Part shown: one piece after another, positions 34,464-46,493 of the stretch | Layout of the letters: each line of letters begins with the position of its first letter | Position numbering within the stretch: the stretch's first letter is position 1 | Assembly: GCA_902806575.1 (NCBI GenBank) | Contig: CADCXD010000018.1 | Coordinates: forward strand, 558,001-622,000 | Origin: Jackrogersella multiformis | Lineage: Eukaryota > Ascomycota > Sordariomycetes > Xylariales > Hypoxylaceae | Direction: 5' to 3' | Length of the DNA: 64,000 bases | The notes under the pieces: generated by a model | What the model saw: the letters and a program-made list of their open reading frames with translations, nothing else | What the model was told of the DNA's origin: nothing | Database searches by the model: none | Program-made: the position numbers and the translations under genes

Positions 34464-35700
34464 ATTGTGCAAGTATCCAATCGATTACTTGTTGGTTTTC
34501 CGAGGGATACAGTATAAAGTCATGGAGGTTTCGTGAATTCGGAAGGTCTTGGTATTTTTATATCTTATTTTGGAGTATTGGAATAAAATAAGAACGAGTT
34601 CACCGCCTAGTGCGTACCTGGGTAGGCAAAATTATATATTAGGTAGGTGGATAGTGGGTGCGTCTAAAAGACAACAATCTAGTGTACCTAAGATGAGTCT
34701 GGGAATAGTGTAGGAATCATCAACCTCTCAAGAGATGGGCAAACATCCGTATAACAAGTAAAATGTTAGAAACGAAAACGATTGTTTAAATGTTATAAGC
34801 GCACGAAACGTCATTGCCATCCAAGTGCAGAAGAAGAGGGTGTAACAAGGCAGGTCGGGCTTGCATCAGTGGCCAGGGACCAACTGATTGATCGAACTAA
34901 AGCCAGGGACAGCAGGGGTAGCTGCAGCCCTAGAATACCTGAATCTTGGGTGGTGGTGGTGGTGGTGGCAACTTCTCATTCATAACCCATCCTACCATAT
35001 CTATGTACATACCTAGGTACACATATGTAGGAGGTAGGGTACGTTCCCAGATAACTCCAATATACATCCTAGAGAAGCTGATACGGGTCTTACTTAGACA
35101 TGTACATAATTGATTACCTAACTGAGGTATCTTAGACACATCATTATGAATGGAAGAAAAGGAAGTAGAAAAATCTCTGTATAGGAAACTGCGGCGATAG
35201 AATTACGTACCAGAAACCGCATCAGATTCTAACCAGAGTCACGAGATCAATTGCCCCTCTTAGGTAGAAAATGGTGTAGAGACATGTGAAATTGAAGGCT
35301 AAAAAGTTCGAGTGACGAATACCTCGAGCCTGGCCAAACCGCTAACGAACCTAGAATCACCTAGGCAGTAATGCCCAAGGTTAATTAAACAGATGCCATT
35401 GGAAGGAGTTCTGTTATATTTTTAGTAGTCATAGAACTTATTCCTCTTAGCTACACCTACCTAATATCATATAAAAGAGTAACTACAACCCGAATGAGTT
35501 ATCTCTCCCATTTTGACGGTAGATACCAGGTAGTACCTAGCTTATGTCGGTGTTGGATCAATTACAGGGTACTTAAGACTTTGTATCTTACAATCCATAC
35601 CTACCACCAACTTAACCGTAGCGCAGATCTGTGTCCCTCGAATTAAACCATCATCCAAAGTACCTAATCTCTCATAATTAGGATTACCTCCAATTCATCC
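34464..35700. other. Intergenic, CorA-like gene to ethanolamine kinase
   Basis: Same-strand spacer of 1.2 kb. It includes a (TGG)n tract at about 34949-34968 and TAGGTA motifs near 34618, 34642, 35009 and 35528. Short open frames lack features. Confidence 0.6.
34949..34968 (+). repeat. (TGG)n trinucleotide tract
   Basis: About seven TGG units in intergenic DNA upstream of the ethanolamine kinase gene. Confidence 0.8.
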
Positions 35701-37744
35701 TCATGTATCTTCGTCGCTGTTTTTAGATTTCCACCCCACCCAGGTCCGAACATGTTCAACAAAGACATTACCCCAATCCCCTATAAGTGCCGCCCATTCG
35801 TCCATCACATCGCTGAAGAACATAAGGACCCTGCTAAAGAAGAATAGACACACGAAGGACGCGCTCGCTATCACCGCGAACGAATACCAGTACGTCGTAC
35901 CGTCCCAATATAAATACAGATCTTCGATCTGCACCGAGAAGTAGCTCGTCATGAAACTAATAGGTAGGAAGAAGACACTGAGTTTAGCTAGCAACGTCGC
36001 ACTTCTTGTGAGCCTCGCCGTTGCCTGCGAGTCTTTCTGCTGCGTCAAGTTGAAGTACTGTGCAAGTTTCAGTCAGCTATGCTCATATGTTATCAATAAC
36101 CGAAATTAACTTCTCACCGTAGTTGACAAAGCAGCTATCTCTTCCAGATATCCTTCGATGGTGTTCAGCATGAGGTACTGAATTCGATCTTTCAGTCTTT
36201 CGAACCGACTCAAGGCCGAATTCGTTAGGAATACTTTGCGATCCATATCAAATTGGACGTTCGGCTTCAAATCTCGTTTTCCGACTACCATGATCTTGGT
36301 TATGAGGTTCTTGTAATTCTCGAAGAGGTGCTTAAATTCTCGAAGATCCTTGCTCAGATAGTGCAACGTAGGTATAATCTCCGAACTCTTGGACACCTTG
36401 TTCCAACGCTGTATCACTTAGCAACTGTCACACCGACTCTTGGAGGTTCAACTTACTGTACTGTCTAGAACTTTTTGAGTCTGTGCAATAAGGGTTAGTG
36501 ACGTCCTATCGATACCACGGAAACTTAACATACCATCTCATCCAGTTCCTCTTCCGCGGCTTTGAGAGGACCGGCTGCAACATAGTCCTCGAACAAATAG
36601 TAGAAGAGGTTGCTCGTCCCTTCATCGGCTAGACTCCCCGCTTCACTGTTGTTGAAAAGGGACACCCCTGATTGTTGTCTGCTCAGATCTGGCCGGGAAG
36701 GTAATGATTGCCTAACTGAACTTTGAGCAAGCGGGTTAGCTTTGTAAAGGTCGAACCCTTTATTGGATAGCTGTCGGAGAATATCTAGGATGTGAGCTCT
36801 CAGATGCCCTAATTCATTGCGATGCCAGATTTCCTTGTCCTCCTTTTCTGGTACTGGCTCAAATACGGGTTTTTCATGGATTGACAGGACAGTATCTACC
36901 CGGAGAATCAGCAGCTGATCAGCAGCAGAATTATGGTAATATAGCACGTACGATCGTTACACAGTGCAAGCCATTGCCAGTGTTTAGGTGGCATTATACT
37001 GACCCGATGGTGTTCGCGTTCTGCTATTGGTCGTTTGTGAAGCCAATTTGCTCCGATACAGAAGGCTTTTTGAACATGTTAGCATAGAGAAAAGGAGCTT
37101 CATATGACTGGAGAGTACCATGCCTTTCTGGGTTTGATCCGTAGAGAAATAATTAACGGTGTCCTTCACTTGCAGATAAAGGGCTAGATTGTCATTAACT
37201 TCGACCGAGGCCACAGGTTTCATCGGAAAGCTGCCATTGATGCCATCGCCTTTCTCTAAGTCCCTATTTGATCGTTGGTGATGATGGTGGTGGCGCGAGG
37301 TAGCTCTTCTCCTATCTCTGTGTCGTCGTGCCTCGTCCTGCTGAGATCTTCGCGTGGTCATTAAGCTAAGGAACCTGGGTGAAAATCCGTATTTATCGCT
37401 AATGTCCTTCATGACATCTTTCTGTATACTGGGATCCCATATGTTGCTATGACCTTAGTTAGTATATAGTATAGAGGCCATGCCTTATACCTGTGCCGAC
37501 CAACATACATCCATCGGATAGGGTAATCTATCTGATCGTCAGGGCTCTGGCCGAGCAGCTCCTCGACTTCGTTTTTGTCAAGGTCGAACGCGATACGCGC
37601 TCTTTTAAGTCCAAATTCAACCACAAAATTCTTGCTTTCCTCATTTATCGCGTGTTCCTCGGCCTTCTGAAAGACATCATCCAGATCGAAGTTTTCGAAG
37701 GCGATGGTGGAACCCGTCGAAGCAGGCTCGTCGTCAGACGCCAT
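35701..37744 (-). CDS. CorA-like divalent cation transporter family protein (7 exons)
   Basis: Exons: 37491-37744, about 37124-37446, 36952-37065, 36534-36895, 36457-36480 (24 nt), 36118-36408 and 35701-36057; about 574 residues. Joined text reads HSNIWDPSIQKDVMKD, FCIGANWLHKRP, LCNDHTVLSIHEKP and EMTQKVLDSTRWNKV, as in fungal CorA-like proteins. The last exon has two transmembrane helices (LSVFFLPISFMTSYFSVQ and a second one) with a short loop. The GMN loop of true CorA Mg channels is absent; YFSVQIEDL stands there instead. The junction of exons 2 and 3 is uncertain: frame is kept only with a GC donor at 37123 or a weak GTCATA donor at 37108. Substrate is unknown, Mg or Zn by family analogy. 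Confidence 0.8.
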
Positions 37745-38638
37745 TACGGTAGGTAAATCTTCCGAGATGAAGGCAAATGGCTAGGGATTTCTAGATCTAG
37801 GGTAAGTAGAACATGGACATAATATGTGAATGCATTGGAGAAAGTGTATTGTATTGTATCATTGTAAAGGAGAAGAAAATTACAATGAGGCTACGGACGT
37901 TGAGTTCGATAATATCCAGCTCTCTAACACCTGATTCAAATGGTTCCTCACATGGCAAGGATCCCGTTGAGCAGGCGACACGCGCCGAAGATGCAGGTGA
38001 CATATCGGAACAAGTGGGGAAAACACGGGGGCTATGTACACTATCACCAATGGCTAACAGCGGCAGAGCGGGTAGTCCCATAGGGCTTAAGGGTACCTAC
38101 CTGCCTACCCTAGGAGGTACCTACATAAAGTTTAGCTTGACCGCTCGTCTGGATACAACCTTGGAACCGCCGAGGCTAAAACATCCATAGATGGCTGTTG
38201 CAGCCTAGGAGGTAGGAGGTAGGCAGCTGCAACTGGAGTATTGCAATAAATAGCGCGTTGTAGCAACTGCCTCGCCGTACCTACCGGCTTCAATTAGGTA
38301 CCTAGGTAGCTGTACTGATACCCATATCGATATTCAGTACCAAAGAAGAAACTACCTAGGTAGTTCGATTTCTTCCCGAGACAACATCGCCAAAAATGAC
38401 TCAAGCCTTGATCGTGACTCATCAATACTCCGAGATTATCGTACATAAAATAAGCAATTCCCAGCTCTATGGCGTAAAATCAGCATGTTGTCTCACAAAT
38501 TCAAGTAGAGATCTCCTTGGTACGAGGCGCACCAGCCTGCCAGCCTGCCTGCCACAGCCATCCACGAACCCTTCCGAGGCCAATCATCACTCTTCTGTTG
38601 TAAACACGACTTCTGCAAGTTACATACCTCTTACCAAC
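37745..38638. other. Divergent intergenic, CorA-like / GNAT genes
   Basis: Head-to-head spacer of 0.9 kb with TAGGTACCTA motifs at about 38290-38310 and 38352-38365 and GGAGGTAGGAGGTAG near 38205-38225. No gene is seen; open frames over 37813-38190 are not supported. Confidence 0.55.
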
Positions 38639-39401
38639 ATGCCCAAACTCGACGGGTGGAAGGTTGAGGTCCTTTCAATAGACGATAAAGGATGTCGTTT
38701 CTACCTCGACCACTATAAGCCCTTTAGGTTGGCCGCCTTGAAACAAGAGCCCGACGGTATGTTTGCCAATAATAGAAGTTATTTAAATGATGCCGGACGT
38801 GCTAGACTGGCTCTTCTGGATTCACCATGAATTGAAAACTGACCATGCGCGGTTCGGCCACTCTGTACCAACAGCCTTCGGTTCGACTTACGATAGAGAA
38901 ATCAACCTCACTGATGACGACTGGCTTAGCCGCATCAAGAACCCTCTAGCTAAGACATTCGTGGCCGTGCGCCCCAATGAAAGAAGGGTCCTGTCCGCTA
39001 CGTCATTAATTGGGCCGTTGCTAGACCCTGACCCGGCGAGCAACCCGCTTCATGTCAGTGCCGAAATGAGGGATACCAGTGATCAACACCAAAATCATGG
39101 CGATGCCTCACCTATGTCATTTCAGATTACCGGTGTCTACACAATTCCAGAGGCCCGAGGTCAAGGCGTAGCAAAGGTATTGATCAAGACCGCGACGGAG
39201 CAGGCTGTCAAATATGCCAAACAGCAAGACAGACAACTCTCACTGAGTGTTGTCGTCTACACGTCGAACGGCGCTGCTATATCATTTTATAAAAGCTGCA
39301 GCTTCACAGCCAGCGAAGATGGTTCGAGGACATCTTTCAACCCCCTAAAGAATCAGTCTGCCGACGAGCTTTGTATGCATTATCACGAGTCCACTGAATG
39401 A
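38639..39401 (+). CDS. GNAT-family N-acetyltransferase
   Basis: Two exons, 38639-38756 and 38875-39401, with a 118-bp intron (GTATGT...CAACAG); 214 residues. Splicing joins AALKQEPD to AFGSTYDREI, the usual start of a GNAT fold; the start is MPKLDGWKVEVLS. The acetyl-CoA motif A is VYTIPEARGQGVAKVLI (R/Q-x-x-G-x-G/A loop) at about residue 130, followed by LSLSVVVYTSNGAAISFYKS (motif B), which fits fungal GNATs acting on small molecules or proteins. Substrate unknown. Raw frames at the intron run on in two phases, which hides the splice. Neighbour genes give no functional hint. Confidence 0.85.
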
Positions 39402-40139
39402 CACTGATATCCCACCTGCCTATATACCCACCCCTTAAAGGGAAAATGAAGAAAAAATTACCTGTAAAATAAGATGAAGATTACCCCAGAGATGCTCCCT
39501 AAAAACTCCACTCGCAGCTGGCCTAGCTGTCCTAGCTGTCCATCCCAACCAACTGTGGACGTCGCCCTACCAGCTCGGCCTTGGCGCCCTATTCAAAGAG
39601 CCAGCTTGTGACGTCTCTGCCGCCCAGGATTGGCTCGTGGCCTCCCGACTAATTAAAAGAGCCACACCGAAACCGACTGAGATTATCCTCTGGCAGGTCG
39701 ACGACCCTAGCCCGCCATGTTTCACACTACTCGTCCCCCCTCCTCCCCCCCCGTTTGCCCGTTTGGGAGCGATAGGATGATCCCGGTAATCAATCTCCTC
39801 CCTCCCGCCGCGGCTTCGCTGCCGAGCCCATTTTATACATGAGATCCGTCCCAAGGTTCGCGCATTTGTTTGCCTCTCTCTTCCTCCTTTTAGCCTCATC
39901 CTGCTTTGCTTGTTTGTTTGTTTGTTTGCCTGCCTGTCATCGAAGGAGAATCCCTCGTCCCTTCATTTATTCATTTATTCGTACGTTCTCAACTGAACCA
40001 ACACTCATTTCTCGAAGAAACCAAACTACAGCTCGTTATAATAACAAAAATTCAATCGAATTGTTCCATTCTTTTTTTTTTCGATTCGTAACCTCGTCTA
40101 TCCAGTTACCCAGAAAATACTATCGTTGATATAGTCAAG
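39402..40139. other. Intergenic, GNAT to CFEM gene
   Basis: It contains a TATA-like box (TTTTATACAT) at about 39831-39840, a C-rich run near 39737-39750, a (TTTG)n tract at about 39908-39926 and a pyrimidine-rich leader to 40139. These fit the promoter of the CFEM gene. No other gene is seen. Confidence 0.55.
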
Positions 40140-40907
40140 ATGCTGTCGAAGCAGCAGATCCTGTACGCCGCCCTTTTCGGCTCCGTCGCGCAGGCCGCCG
40201 CCCAGTTCCCGACGTGCGTCACGAGCTGCATCCGGCAGTCGGGCTGCCCGCCCACGGACATGGACTGCATCTGCGACAAGGTCGAGGACAAGCTGCTGTC
40301 CAACGTCGTCATCTGCATGAACCAGTGGTGCCCCGCCACCACCAAGTTCTCGGACTTGATCACCCCCATCAAGTCCGGCTGCGACGACGACGACGTCCCG
40401 CAGAGCGCCGTCGACGCCGCCGAGAAGCTCGCCGCCTTCGACATCGGTTCCGGTTCCGGATCCGGCTCGTCCGCTTCTGCCTCTGCCTCTGCCTCCGCGA
40501 AGCCCAGCTCCACGAGCGACTCCAAGACCACCGCCACCCAGGGCGTCGGCGCCCCGAACAAGATCGACGGCCCGACCGTCGTGTCGGGCGCGACGGCCAC
40601 CGTCAGCGCCTTGATATCGGACTCGACCGCCGTCATCACCCAGTCCGCTAGCGGGTCCGAGTCGCTTCTCGTCGCCGCTACTACGCTCAACTCTGCCGTC
40701 TCCAGCGTCGCCACCGGTACCAGCGGTACCAGCAGCAGCAGCAGCGCGTCAACCTCCAGCGACGACAGCGACGACGACGAGACGAGCCAGTCCACGGACG
40801 GCAGCCCCGCCGGGTCCAGCACGGGCGAGAACGCCGCCGCCACCAGCCACGCCTCGCTCATGGCCGCCGTCCTAGCCGTCGGCGCCGCCATGGTCTACGG
40901 CTGGTAA
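40140..40907 (+). CDS. CFEM-domain GPI-anchored cell-surface protein
   Basis: 255 residues, one exon. A signal peptide covers about residues 1-21 (LYAALFGSVAQAAA). The CFEM domain follows with its eight cysteines: FPTCVTSCIRQSGC, DCICDKVED, VVICMNQWC and KSGC, plus the conserved Asp before CIC. CFEM proteins bind heme or act at the host/cell-wall surface in fungi. Next comes a Ser/Thr/Ala/Gly-rich stalk with GSGSGSG and SASASASA runs and an acidic DDSDDDE patch. The C-terminus is hydrophobic (SLMAAVLAVGAAMVYGW) after a Ser/Ala/Asn-rich site, as for GPI addition. GC content is high and biased in codons. The 261-codon antisense frame is a shadow. Confidence 0.9.
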   Translation: MLSKQQILYAALFGSVAQAAAQFPTCVTSCIRQSGCPPTDMDCICDKVEDKLLSNVVICMNQWCPATTKFSDLITPIKSGCDDDDVPQSAVDAAEKLAAFDIGSGSGSGSSASASASASAKPSSTSDSKTTATQGVGAPNKIDGPTVVSGATATVSALISDSTAVITQSASGSESLLVAATTLNSAVSSVATGTSGTSSSSSASTSSDDSDDDETSQSTDGSPAGSSTGENAAATSHASLMAAVLAVGAAMVYGW

Positions 40908-41676
40908 GCCGCCCCACCCATCAGCGGGGAGGTTCATCTAGCTTTGTCATTCTATCGCGCGCGCGCGCACGCAGCAATCTTTCTACCTGTATGTATTGGA
41001 AAGCGGCTTGCATGTATGTATAATAGATACCCTACACCCAACACCCAACACCCCTCTCGAAAGCGACTGGGTCCCGAAGGACAAACGGTGCCGCGCCAGT
41101 TGCTGGGCAAATCAATCGATCGATCGATCTCTTAGGCCGGAAGGGAGTTTAGACGGAGGAGGTGGTGGTGGTGCGGTATAGATTTAGATAAAGCGAGGAG
41201 CAAAGGAGGATGAGGAGGAGGAAGGTGTGTTGTGTTGGTGGTTCGCGTTACTTAGACGACGAGTCCTTGATTAATGATCGATTTCGTATCGAATAGATTC
41301 CCTTTGGGTGAACTTGTGCCCTCTGCAGTTGCGGGTGTAAGATCCATGTGAAATCGAATTAATTGTGCTCTGGTAATCACATAGGGACGTAGCTTGGTGT
41401 TGAACTGTATGAATTAAGGGTCAAGTCAGGGGCCAGTATGGTTCGTCATCTATACAAATTCAAAAGGGGGAAGTCAAAAGACTGTTCATTAAGTTGAAAA
41501 AAGCAATGAGTAATGTTTGTTTATAGCTCTGAATAATATAGCTCAAGTGTCTACAGGTGTGGTCGAGATATTCACACATCTATCGAGGATAGTGACAATA
41601 GGCAACAAGCTATGATATATCCCACCCGAGTAGACTCGTTCATGTTTTTAGCCCGAAGCCTCAGCTGGTATTCCGG
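40908..41676. other. Intergenic between convergent CFEM and MSH5 genes
   Basis: It holds a CG dinucleotide run near 40957-40972, ACCCAAC tandems at about 41034-41052, an (ATCG)n run at about 41112-41130 and GGA/GGT-rich repeats near 41155-41180. No gene is seen. Confidence 0.6.
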
Positions 41677-44600
41677 CTAAGAAATCGAAGTTGACTCATT
41701 AGGTGACAGTATTTGGTCGAGAATCTCTCGATACCAGCTACCCTTTTTGTGCACCTTCACTCGATTATTAGGTGGTGCTTTGACATCTTGTTCGAGGAAA
41801 TTTCGTGCAACAGCCTCGGCTTCTTCAAGCTTCTGGGTCTCGACATCCGAGAGTTTGGAACATACGACTTCGAGGTCTTCGTTGCGGACGAGCATAAGCA
41901 TAATTGATTCGGCTCTTTCAACTACTGCTTCGTCGATACCATTCATTGCCGCGCAGCGACTACCAAAGCTCGCAATACTTCGGCCTGGCTTCAGTTGGAA
42001 AAGATAGGTAACTTGATCTTCCATGGTTGGAGCGTCGAAGTCTAATCGAATGTCCATATGTCCAAAGGTTAGCTCTGGGGTTTCCACCAGGAACTGACCC
42101 TCAAAGATTTCGTGGAAATGTGTAGCTGCTAAAACTCTAGGTCGCTCGGGACCAAGGGAGGTGAAATGGTCCAGCACTGCGGCGACTAACCCAGCGCCGT
42201 CTAGATTATTCGTGCCTTTGCCAAACTCGTCTATTAGCACAAGGCTTCTGCGAGTTGCGAAGTTCATAGCAAAGGCGACTTGACGTAGGTCAATAGAGAA
42301 AGCGCTTTCGTTTTTTGCTACACTCTCGCGCGTAGCAATACGTGTTAGTATACGATCGGTGATTCCAATCTGAGCTTGTTCGGCTGGCACAAAGCACCCA
42401 ATATGAGCCAGATACACAATAAGGGCGACCTGTTTTAGATACACACTCTTGCCGGAGTGGTTTGGTCCCGTTAATACGAGAGTGCTAGCGTGCTCTATCG
42501 AGTTTCGTCCCGCCTCTTGCAAATTATCGTCTGGAACCTCCTCATTTTGGTCCCCGGGCCCGCCAGATATGTAGGAGTCATTCGCAATAAATGACGGCAC
42601 TACCAGTTCCTGCAAAGGATGACGGCCCCCCTCGATATGTATCACATTTTTGGTCGTCATTTTAGGCGCGACCCAGTTGTATTGTCCGCAACCGATCGCC
42701 AACGCAAACAGGCTATCAAGCTCGCCGAGGATGTCAGATGCCGCAATTATGACTTCCTGCTGCGCCAGAATTTTGACCGCGAGCTCATGAATTATTTCAA
42801 TCTCCCGATCTACGGCTTGTTAGCAACTGATCTAGTGTCCCGTACACTCTAGAAGAAAAGGGGGAAGGGGGAATACCGATAATCATGCAATAAGCATCTC
42901 CAAGTCCCTCATCCATCTCCTTCATTTGTCGATTCTTATAGTATACACGACCCTCGGCCACAAACATCCGTTCCCACACGTCGTTCAAGCCTTCCCCGTC
43001 GTAGTTGCCTTTCCCTGTCTCTGGATTGAGTGAAACCGCCGTCAAGAATCCCAATTGCGGAAAGAAAATGCAATTTTGCACATATCTTCTTGCCCACTCT
43101 GGCAACCCTTCTCGCAACTTTGCTATCACTTTAGTTAGGAAATGTTCCATCCCATTGTAACTTCGCTTCAGTTCATCTAGATTGGCGTCGATACCATGTC
43201 TAATAGCAGTCCTCCCGCGCTCCATGGATTGCTCGAAATCAATGGTCTGGCTAATGAGCTCACCTACTTGACAAAGTCCAAGCGGCTGAATGATGTCGAT
43301 AACCTGATTATACTTTGAGATAAATTCCAAACCATGTTACCTGAGCTGCCTTACCTTTCTGATGATCTCAACCTTCTCTGACCCCGGCAGGGTCCGGAGC
43401 GAATCTCTAAGTCGTAGACTGTAAGCTGCGAATCGTTGCAGAGAAGCCCATACACTATTGTTTATCGAGATCTTACGGCCAGGAATATCGACGCCTTTCT
43501 CCAAAAGAGCGACGACTGACTTCATATTTTTTATTTTCTTGAGCTCGTTGCTCAGCTTGAGAAGAGACTCGGCATTTCCTGGTCGCAGCAAGAATGATAT
43601 CGTCTTCTGGCGGGCTTGGATTATGTTGATATCAATGCTTGGCCGTAAGAAGATTTGGCGGAGCTTTAACTTCCCCTGAGGAGTACGGGCTAGATGCTGG
43701 AAGAGTCCGTAGACAGATAGACTTTCCTTGGCCCCGGAAGCAGAATTACTTGGACCTCTTTGGTGACTGTTCGGGTGGTACTCCGATTGTAAAATCTGGA
43801 GAGACACCAATGTATCGGCGTTGACGAACATGGAGTCGAATAGAGTAAACATCTCAACCGACTTGATTCTGAATGCCACTAGGGCATCGGGATCATTTGG
43901 CAAGTAATGGACTGTTCTCCTCCGCTCGAGGTCCCCAAGGAGTGCTCCAGCGCAGCCGATCTGTTCGCTTATTAGAAAGATAGCAAATATAAAGTAAATA
44001 ATAAGGTCTGACCGTTAGTCGACTGTCGAGGTTGATTGCAGTCCCAAGGCGCATTAGGCGAGCTTGCCTCGAGCTTTCTTGCCCACCGAAGTCATTGGCC
44101 TCATCGACGACTTCGTCGACAACAGACGTATAAAGTACGCTTTGGTGGCCGAGTGTTTCTAGGTTTAGCCCCAGCAATTTTCCTTTGCCGGCATCATAGC
44201 GGAAGTCAGTAGAGTTGAGATTTCTTAAGATATATGCACTTCGTGAATCACCTATAAAATGCATCAGTGATGTTCTACTTACACCCGCGTCAAGGATTTG
44301 CTATTACCCTGATTTCCGTCGACCCCCTGAGTTCTCTTGGCAAGAAAGACTGCTAGCGTCTCGGATGCTCTCGCGGATATGAGGACGGTAGTGGGATTTA
44401 TATGGAGAAGAAGTGTCTCGATGAGATCGATGCCTGACATAGCTACGTCCTCAAGAAGGAACAAAGTTTCATCCATAGCGATGTAATAAGCACACCCAAG
44501 GTTCCCATTATCTTTCATATCGACTGCCATGATGATCTCTCCTAGTGCGTCTGCATCTTCATCAGATAGTAAGTCGTCGGCGCGTGAACCATCATCGTTC

Positions 44601-44932
44601 TCTGGACGACGGCCTGAATTATTTGACGATGCCCGAGTAGATGGCGGACGTAGGGACAATCTTTGTCTTGGAGGGTGCGGTGGGAGCTGAGGAGAAGCTG
44701 GATAGGGCTGTACTGTGGCTCTCACGTTTGTACGGCTTGAATTTCTTGATAGACTCCTATTAGATGAGCTGGGATATCCAGGAGTAGCATGCCTTTGGCC
44801 AGGGGTAGAGAAGACACGCCCATCTGTTTCTGATCGACCTAACGTCGAACTAGACTGGCTGAAGAATTCAGAACGAACAGACTGTGTTGAAGATGCCCTT
44901 GACGGGGTTTGATATCTTTGCCTGGACGTCAT
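41677..44932 (-). CDS. MSH5: MutS homologue Msh5 (meiotic crossover factor)
   Basis: Five exons: 44308-44932, 44013-44251, 43355-43960, 42877-43312 and 41677-42809; introns of 56, 52, 42 and 67 bp; 1012 residues. The first ~120 residues are disordered and Ser/Arg-rich, with repeated SRxSS/SSR patterns, unlike compact Msh5 proteins. MutS core: LGCAYYIAMDETLFLLED, IGCAGALLGDLERRR, and ATPase signatures LTGPNHSGKSVYLKQV (Walker A), FVPAEQAQIG, SLVLIDEFGKGTNNLDG (Walker B) and LAATHFHEIF. FVPAEQAQIG and the Asn-His Walker A point to Msh5 rather than Msh4. Msh4-Msh5 is a clamp that stabilises meiotic recombination intermediates. The N-terminal mismatch-recognition domain is missing, as in all Msh4/5. 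First donor is GTAATA at 44307. Confidence 0.92.
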
Positions 44933-45500
44933 GTCGCTCTCCTGATTGCTTTAAAAGTTGTCTATGGGGATATATCTTTCACCAAGGGGTTGTAAAATCC
45001 GTACATGTATGAAGATGCTATTGAGAAGAAGGAAATAGGTTAGCTATGAGTGGATCAGCACTTAATTTATAATTAAGAATTATCGATAATCATGTATCCA
45101 AACCTGGAAGGAACTGGTCCTTGTGTTTGGAATGAACATGGAAAGCACTATCTTCCTTCCTGCGACAAATACGGAAAGATCCCTCCATAGCTTCTGAAGG
45201 TCCAATGGCAATAACCAAGGGGTTATTCGACCTGCCCTTGTGTATACCCTAGGTACCTAGCCCTAGGTAAGTACCTCGTTAGGACTAGAAGCACATGTGC
45301 ACTTGTGCGGTGACCGTATCTCAGATAAGATGAGAATGCTGAAAACCAAAGAAGTACCTAGGTATATGTAGCTTTGATTACCTACAAGGTTAGGTAGGTA
45401 TGCCATTCTACCTCTACCTTCAACTCTCTATAATCATGACCGACACAATGAGTCCGAGGCAATATTGACATCCCTTGGCATCAACCGCTAGATCCGTAGT
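44933..45500. other. Intergenic, EMC5 to MSH5
   Basis: Same-strand spacer with TAGGTACCTAG motifs at about 45250-45273 and 45356-45400. No gene is seen. Confidence 0.6.
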
Positions 45501-45981
45501 CTATTTATTTTTAACCCACTCAGCAAATTCTTTCCTCTGCTTTCGAATGTCAACAAATCCGGGCCGACTCTCTAGCAACCGGAATGGATTCCCAACATAA
45601 TCTTTCTCCACCTCTCCGCTGCTGTTCAGAAATCCAGCTTCGCCTTCTCTCTCGATCTTCCCTGCCCAGACGCGCCATTGGATCGGCCGTAATTTTGAAG
45701 TTCCTAGCACTATGCCTAGGCAGACAATAAGGGTCGCAAAGATAGTCTCGATGGTGATATCGATGGGGAGCGTGCTGGTCGGAACGCCGTGCGATGCTGC
45801 CAGGGAAGATAGTGATGCGGCTCGGTGTTGTTGGAGAACAGAATGTTCATAAGCCGAGTAGCAGCTAGAGATGAAAGCTGCTGTAAGCCATAAACCCTAG
45901 AAATGATTAAATTGGAAGCCCTTACGCATCTGCTAATAGTAGTAGCCCAAAAGCCGTTGTTAGCTTGGAAATCCAAGTCAT
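45501..45981 (-). CDS. EMC5: ER membrane protein complex subunit 5 (MMgT family)
   Basis: Two exons, 45926-45981 and 45501-45864, with a 61-bp intron; 139 residues. Splicing gives LTTAFGLLLLADACYSAYEH, so the first helix crosses into exon 2, then DITIETIFATLIVCLGIVLG (second helix), LRPIQWRVWAGKIEREG and RPGFVDIRKQRKEFAEWV, all hallmarks of EMC5 / membrane magnesium transporter (MMgT) proteins. EMC5 is a core subunit of the EMC insertase, which inserts tail-anchored and multi-pass proteins at the ER. A longer loop before NPFRLLE (about 10 residues, GFLNSSGEVEKDYVG) is seen here. The gene is divergent from the HAD gene, 512 bp apart. Confidence 0.9.
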
Positions 45982-46493
45982 GTTTTCCGAGTTCCTGGTC
46001 GCATGTAGGTGATGACAGCTAAAAATAATGATTTGATTATGTTTTAGAATAATAAATGACTTAGCATTGAAGTGTTGTTCAATCATTTACTTGGCTAAAT
46101 GCATAACGGAACATTACAAGTGGATCTTATATAAAATATGCATAATACGCATACTATGCTCCAAAGCCATATATCTTATAGTTCTCGGGGTACCTTAATC
46201 CTGCCTATCGGTCCGTACTGGCAATTACCCCATTTAACCTTAGCTGCTGTACTTGCTTTAACGGTTGCATGAGCTCGGGCTACACTACCTACACTAGGTA
46301 CGGTAGGAGGTACCTACTATGTAAGGTAGACCCTGAAAACCCCGCAATGCGCAATGTAAAGGGAAGCTCCCCGCAACGATCTTATCCTGCATCACTTCCG
46401 TCATCTTAAACACGATCAACATCATCCTCTTCGTCTAAGTTAAATCGACTAAGTGCTAACACGACTCATTCTACAATTCTTACATCATCCAAC
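45982..46493. other. Divergent promoter region, EMC5 / HAD hydrolase
   Basis: Head-to-head 512-bp spacer, AT-rich in its first half, with a TAGGTACGGTAGGAGGTACC motif near 46295-46315. No gene is seen. Confidence 0.6.

Noticed and set aside
38757..38874. Alternative splice of the GNAT gene at a TAG near 38813
   Set aside because: It would insert about 20 odd residues (WLFWIHHELK...) before AFGSTYDRE; the acceptor at 38874 gives the family form.
40106..40891. 261-codon minus-strand frame opposite the CFEM gene
   Set aside because: Antisense of a Ser/Ala/Asp-rich sequence; the plus strand has a signal peptide, eight CFEM cysteines and a GPI-type tail.
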